Below are positions 41,750 through 45,516 of a stretch of 45,516 nucleotides of DNA, in pieces. The notes beneath the pieces are model-generated. The model made no database searches. It was not told where the DNA came from and saw only the letters and a list, made by a program, of their open reading frames with translations. Position numbers and translations under genes: made by a program. The stretch is from a virus: IMG/VR virus record IMGVR_UViG_3300022939_000038, positions 1 through 45,516 of that record; one strand, 5' to 3'. The first letter of the stretch is position 1. Each line of letters starts with the position of its first letter.

Positions 41750-42253
41750 TTACATAATTAACTGTTTTGAATTCCATATCTTTACTGCGTCACTATAAAA
41801 TAATCTACCTAACTGAAACTTTATTACTTTTCTTTGTGGGCCAGCGTTTACACTATGTCGTTTTGAAACATTTAATATAGCTGTTTTATAAACAACATCT
41901 CCATAGTTTTTATATGTCACAGGTGCAGGATCGTTACTTAAAACAATATTAATACATGATCTATGACCCATATCTTTATGTGGTGGAATTTCTACTCCTT
42001 TAGATAACTGAAATAATTTACCTATTGGTTCTAATTTAAATGTGTTCATAATTAAGTCTTTGATTTTTTTTATTTCTGGAAAATTAGAATAATCTTTTAT
42101 TGTTAAAGTCAACCAGTCAGGTTGATACGAAAACCATGTGTCAGCTTTGATCGGTCTACTTGGTGTGTATGGAACTAACTCTACTGAATTAAATTCATTA
42201 AGTAGTTTTTGTCTATCACAATCAATATTAATTTCTGTAATGTAATTATTCAT
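41750..42253 (-). CDS. 2OG-Fe(II) oxygenase-like (aspartyl hydroxylase-like) protein
   Basis: A 167-residue protein. EIPPHKDMGHRSCINIVL gives His92-x-Asp94, KRHSVNAG gives His133 and PQRKVIKFQLG gives Arg141, consistent with a compact hydroxylase-type jelly roll. The N-terminal half has a tryptophan-rich WFSYQPDWLTLTIKDY segment. It overlaps the upstream minus-strand gene by 8 bases, so the two are probably a unit. Confidence 0.68.
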   Translation of the reverse strand: MNNYITEINIDCDRQKLLNEFNSVELVPYTPSRPIKADTWFSYQPDWLTLTIKDYSNFPEIKKIKDLIMNTFKLEPIGKLFQLSKGVEIPPHKDMGHRSCINIVLSNDPAPVTYKNYGDVVYKTAILNVSKRHSVNAGPQRKVIKFQLGRLFYSDAVKIWNSKQLIM

Positions 42254-42797
42254 ATTTTGGTAAATTAATATTTTTATATTTTTCTAAAATTGCAACATTT
42301 TGCCAACAATATTTATGAAGTTTATTAGGTTTAGCATGGCATGTCCAATATAATTCATTGATAAACTTATATTTGTATTTACTATTTTTATTTTGTAAGT
42401 TGATTGATCTTTGTAGAGCATTAGGATGTGCAAACATACTATAAAATGGAAAACCATTTTTTTTAACGACAATTTCGGTTTGCATAGGAATTAAATAACT
42501 GCTACTTATATCCTTATAAGGTGTATTCAATGAGTTACTTAAGCTGTTTTGTCTAAAAGATGGAAAATAAAAAGTTCTATCAGCAACTCTATAGTAATTT
42601 TTTGGCCAAGTCTTTGATTGCCAAATACCAGAAATTGCTATTAATTCATCATTTAAATATACTGAAAAAAAATTACTGTATCCATAAATTCTTTTTTCAA
42701 AATTTAAAAAGTTTCTAGGATGATACTTAGAAGCATTATTTGTAATTTTAATCATCTCATCATAATTATTAATTATATCAACAATTTTTAAATTCAT
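42246..42797 (-). CDS. Unknown protein, weakly acetyltransferase-like
   Basis: This 183-residue basic protein has an N-terminal NNYDEMIKITNNASKYHPRNFL helix region, then NFFSVYLNDELIAISGIW, a strand pair like that of GNAT acyltransferases. The rest (PFYSMFAHPNALQRSINLQN and ELYWTCHAKPNKLHKYCWQN) is not familiar. The absence of a clear acyl-CoA loop makes the GNAT idea weak. It is the first gene of a two-gene minus-strand unit and lies back to back with a structural gene. Confidence 0.5.
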   Translation of the reverse strand: MNLKIVDIINNYDEMIKITNNASKYHPRNFLNFEKRIYGYSNFFSVYLNDELIAISGIWQSKTWPKNYYRVADRTFYFPSFRQNSLSNSLNTPYKDISSSYLIPMQTEIVVKKNGFPFYSMFAHPNALQRSINLQNKNSKYKYKFINELYWTCHAKPNKLHKYCWQNVAILEKYKNINLPKYE

Positions 42798-42813
42798 ATG
42801 AGATATTTAGTCG

Positions 42814-42821
42814 TATAAATA
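42814..42821 (+). promoter_or_regulatory. T4-type late promoter octamer
   Basis: This is an exact TATAAATA followed by GTACT and the ATG at 42827, so the predicted start of transcription is the A of ATG. There is no ribosome binding site. Confidence 0.7.
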
Positions 42822-42826
42822 GTACT

Positions 42827-43159
42827 ATGGCAGCGATAGCAAACTTAATAGTAGAACAAGGTGCAACTTTTAGCTCATCAATAACAGTTAAAGACTCGGA
42901 TGGTAACGCATTAGACTTAACTGGATATACTGCGTCTGCAAAGATGGCACTTGGCTACAGTTCAACAAGAACAAGAACCACTATTACAACTACAATCAAT
43001 GAACCAACAACAGGTGTTGTTGCATTATCTTTAACTGCTGATCAAACAGCAGCTTTAGATGCACCAGCACGATATGTTTATGACGTTGATATAACTGCGT
43101 CAGATAGTACGGTTACTAGAGTTATTGAAGGAATAATGACTATAAGGCCAAATGTTTAA
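42827..43159 (+). CDS. Small structural protein, Ig-like or BppU-like
   Basis: This 110-residue protein has the pattern ANLIVEQGATFSSSITVKDSDGNALDLTGYTASAKM, followed by TGVVALSLTADQTAAL, PARYVYDVDITASD and RVIEGIMTIRPNV. This is an N-terminal baseplate/fiber attachment beta domain common in phage structural proteins. It is expressed from its own late promoter and leads the closing fiber gene group. Confidence 0.7.
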   Translation: MAAIANLIVEQGATFSSSITVKDSDGNALDLTGYTASAKMALGYSSTRTRTTITTTINEPTTGVVALSLTADQTAALDAPARYVYDVDITASDSTVTRVIEGIMTIRPNV

Positions 43160-43184
43160 TAATAATTAATAATAAGGAGAAAAA

Positions 43185-43418
43185 ATGAGTAGTGAATTGA
43201 ATACACAAACTAAAGAACAAACGTTCATAATTGACGGAAAAGAATATAAAAGAAGTGATTTATCAACAAAATGTTTAAATTCTATTTTAATAAGACAAGA
43301 CTTAGAGTCTAACAGACTAAGACTTTCATTAGAATTAGAAAAAGTAAATGTTTTACAAAAACATTATGACAATGTTATAGCAGAAGAAATTAAACTTGAA
43401 AAAAATGAGGAAAAATAA
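43185..43418 (+). CDS. Small protein with N-terminal beta hairpin and coiled coil (DUF6447-like)
   Basis: This is a 77-residue acidic protein. TFIIDGKEYKRSDLS near the N-terminus is a short beta hairpin often seen in tiny marine phage proteins, followed by a heptad helix (NSILIRQDLESNRLRLSLEL). An AAGGAG ribosome binding site lies before the ATG. It is likely an accessory to the neighbouring fiber genes; the function is unknown. Confidence 0.6.
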   Translation: MSSELNTQTKEQTFIIDGKEYKRSDLSTKCLNSILIRQDLESNRLRLSLELEKVNVLQKHYDNVIAEEIKLEKNEEK

Positions 43419-43449
43419 CTAATTTAGTCATTGTATATTGCCCAACTAT

Positions 43450-43457
43450 TATAAATA
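43450..43457 (+). promoter_or_regulatory. T4-type late promoter octamer
   Basis: This is an exact TATAAATA. The predicted start near 43463 leaves a 24-base leader before ATG 43487. Confidence 0.55.
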
Positions 43458-43486
43458 TTAGAAAATTATAATTTTTAAAGGCAATA

Positions 43487-43717
43487 ATGGCTAATATAAC
43501 CGCTAAAATTAACACAACTACCTCAGCAGGTCCTAAACAGGTATCTGTTACGGTACCATCAGCTTCAACTAGATTAAATAGTTTGGCTGATGTAAATGTA
43601 TCAACATTAAATGATGGTGCATTATTACAATATGATAACAGTTCTAAAAAATGGACAAGTCGAAATGATATACTAACTGAAAGTGGAAACTTAATTCTAA
43701 ACGGTGGCACATTTTAA
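43487..43717 (+). CDS. Small structural protein, 76 residues
   Basis: The product (ANITAKINTTTSAGPKQVSV, then LNSLADVNVSTLNDGALLQYDNSSKKWTSRN) carries the DV-ST-L-DG-LLQYD-S-KW motif often found at the start or neck of phage fiber proteins. It is probably a fiber connector or a detached neck domain of the fiber gene that follows 12 bases later. Confidence 0.65.
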   Translation: MANITAKINTTTSAGPKQVSVTVPSASTRLNSLADVNVSTLNDGALLQYDNSSKKWTSRNDILTESGNLILNGGTF

Positions 43718-43729
43718 AGGGAGAGATAA

Positions 43730-45516
43730 ATGGCAACAATAATAAAAATTAAAAGAACCACAGGCGCTACAGCACCAAGTGGACTAAACCAAGGGGAATT
43801 GGCCTATGTATATGATACTGGCGCAACAAGTACAGGTGCAGGTGGTAATGGTCATAGACTTTATATAGGTGATCCAACCTCAACATCAAATACACCAAAA
43901 CTAATTGGTGGTCAATATTTTGTAGATTTACTAAATCACACACCAGGAACGTTAACTGCGTCTTCTGGTTTAATAGTAGACTCTAATAAAGCAATTGATG
44001 AATTGCTTATTGGTAATAATGCTACCACAGGTGGTACAATAAAATTAAACGAAGGTACCAGTAATGGTTCTAATTATGTAGCTCTTAAATCTCCCAACTC
44101 ATTAGCTTCAGACGTTACTTATACTCTTCCAAGTACATACTCAAACGGTCAATTTTTAACAGTTGACGGTTCAGGTAATTTAAGTTTTGCTGCTGTACCA
44201 TCTGGTTCATTTACTTTATCTGATGGATCAAACACAGACACATTTACTACTGGTGAAACTTTAACGTTTACAGGTGATACAGGTTTAACTGCAACAGTTT
44301 CTAACAACGAAGTTACATTTGATTTAGATGATACTGCTGTAACTCCAGGTAGTTATGGTTCTTCAACTGCAATACCAACATTTACTGTTGACCAACAAGG
44401 TCGTTTAACAGCGGCTGGTACGGCTACAATATCAACAACTTTAGATATTGCTGCTGATAGTGGTACAGACGATGGTGTTGCATTAGGAACAGATACATTA
44501 ACATTTACTGGTGGTACAAACATTGATACTTCAGTTTCGGGTGATACAATCACAATTAGTACACACGCTGACGTACTAACAGCATCATCAACTCATACTT
44601 TAACAAACAAAACATTTGATGCTAACGGCACTGGTAACAGTATTACAAACCTTGAAGTTGCCGATTTCGCTTCAGGTGTTGTTGATACAGATTTAGCTGC
44701 TGTATCTGCAAGTGATGATACTCTTGCTTCTGCGAAATCAATTAAAACTTATGTTGACTCACAAGTTACAGCACAAGATTTAGATTTAACAACTGATAGT
44801 GGTACAATCGCTATAGATTTAGACACTGAAACATTAACTGTTTCAGGTGGTACTGGAATAGATACTTCAGCAACAGGCAATGCTGTAACAGTTGCTATTG
44901 ACAGTTCAGTTGTAACAGATTCATCAACACATACTTTAACAAATAAAACTTTTGATGCAAACGGTACAGGTAACTCTCTATCAAATGTAGAAGTTGCTGA
45001 TTTTGCTGGTTCAGCTATTGTAATAGAGTCTGAAGGAATTGGTTCAAACGATAACGATACAACTATTCCTACTTCTGCTGCTGTTAAAGATTATGTTGAC
45101 TCACAAGTTACAGCACAAGACTTAGACTTCCAAGGTGATTCAGGTGGTGCATTATCTATTGACTTAGACAGTGAAACACTTACAATTGCTGGAGGTACTG
45201 GTATTAATACATCTGGTGCGACAAATACATTAACTGTAGGAATTGATAATACAGTTGTTGCAACATTATCAGATACACAAACTCTAACAAATAAAACTAT
45301 AAACTTATCAAGTAATACTTTAACAGGTACGACTGCTCAATTTAATACAGCGTTAAGTGATGGTTCTTTTGCTACATTAGCAGGAACAGAAACACTTACA
45401 AATAAAACTTTAACATCACCAGTAATTGCTGAAATTACTTCAGGTGCTGATATAGATTTAACTGCTACAAATGATGTTAATATTCCTGCAAACGTAGGAT
45501 TGACATTTGGTGATGA
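43730..45516 (+). CDS. Tail fiber-like protein, incomplete at the window end
   Basis: ATG 43730 is preceded by GGGAG. The frame is open for 595 codons to the window edge, so the C-terminus is missing. The start (ATIIKIKRTTGATAPSGLNQ, then GELAYVYDTG and RLYIGDP) is a common attachment domain of marine phage fibers. The body repeats the units SSTHTLTNKTFDANGTGNS (at about 44580 and 44925), a VDTDLAAVSASDDTLASAKS-type stretch and DSQVTAQDLDL. It resembles the body of the 19492 gene. It is a likely receptor-binding fiber or its shaft. Confidence 0.78.
   Translation, partial: MATIIKIKRTTGATAPSGLNQGELAYVYDTGATSTGAGGNGHRLYIGDPTSTSNTPKLIGGQYFVDLLNHTPGTLTASSGLIVDSNKAIDELLIGNNATTGGTIKLNEGTSNGSNYVALKSPNSLASDVTYTLPSTYSNGQFLTVDGSGNLSFAAVPSGSFTLSDGSNTDTFTTGETLTFTGDTGLTATVSNNEVTFDLDDTAVTPGSYGSSTAIPTFTVDQQGRLTAAGTATISTTLDIAADSGTDDGVALGTDTLTFTGGTNIDTSVSGDTITISTHADVLTASSTHTLTNKTFDANGTGNSITNLEVADFASGVVDTDLAAVSASDDTLASAKSIKTYVDSQVTAQDLDLTTDSGTIAIDLDTETLTVSGGTGIDTSATGNAVTVAIDSSVVTDSSTHTLTNKTFDANGTGNSLSNVEVADFAGSAIVIESEGIGSNDNDTTIPTSAAVKDYVDSQVTAQDLDFQGDSGGALSIDLDSETLTIAGGTGINTSGATNTLTVGIDNTVVATLSDTQTLTNKTINLSSNTLTGTTAQFNTALSDGSFATLAGTETLTNKTLTSPVIAEITSGADIDLTATNDVNIPANVGLTFGD

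Overview
This window is a piece of an AT-rich, double-stranded DNA myovirus genome of the T4-like marine type. It reads as a continuous T4 baseplate/tail module: homologues of gp4, gp54, gp26/gp51, gp48, gp53, gp27, gp5, PAAR (gp5.4), gp25, gp6, gp7 and gp8, with T4-style late promoters (TATAAATA). The low GC, the Lys/Asn/Ile-rich small proteins, a HesB/IscA protein, 2OG-Fe(II) oxygenases and the large DUF4815-like structural protein resemble phages of marine Pelagibacter (SAR11) or picocyanobacteria. Host assignment is an inference; no photosynthesis gene is seen here.

Layout. 1-10.1 kb: head completion protein gp4 (minus strand), then a rightward run of a gp2-like protein, gp54, gp26 with gp51 reached by an apparent -1 ribosomal frameshift, a small holin-like membrane protein, a tape-measure candidate, gp48, gp53, a gp27-like hub, a 349-base near-empty stretch, and a gp5 spike that lacks the lysozyme domain. 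10.1-13.9 kb: an accessory island with a small lipoprotein, HesB/IscA, a basic protein, a 25-residue membrane microprotein and a half-size Na/Pi cotransporter on the plus strand. These are followed by a terminator and a block of seven small minus-strand genes with their own sigma70-like promoter. 13.9-31.8 kb: two small basic proteins, PAAR tip, gp25, gp6, gp7, a repeat-rich fiber-like protein, gp8, a 2,029-residue structural protein and further structural proteins.

31.8-42.8 kb: a second accessory island set between structural genes. On the minus strand is a tightly coupled eight-gene operon with two glycosyltransferase-like genes, three genes encoding two and a half radical-SAM/SPASM enzymes plus a separate SPASM half, and two more glycosyltransferase-like genes. 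Diverging from it on the plus strand are a methyltransferase, a minimal SDR, a 2OG oxygenase-like protein, a small conserved protein, a fatty acid desaturase, another 2OG oxygenase-like protein and a TauD-like protein. Two more minus-strand genes (one 2OG oxygenase-like) close the island. 42.8-45.5 kb returns to structural genes and ends inside a repeat-rich tail-fiber-like gene.

The most notable signals are four. (1) A slippery T7 run with a downstream hairpin joins gp26 to a gp51-like reading frame that has no start codon. (2) Six genes have a late promoter octamer placed exactly 5 bases before ATG, so the T4 rule puts the transcription start on the A of ATG and predicts leaderless late mRNAs. 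(3) The coupled radical-SAM/glycosyltransferase operon contains a radical-SAM enzyme split in two. (4) A half-length Na/Pi cotransporter and a desaturase ending at its third histidine box look like compacted metabolic genes. Functions of the second island as a whole (glycan or protein modification) are inference.
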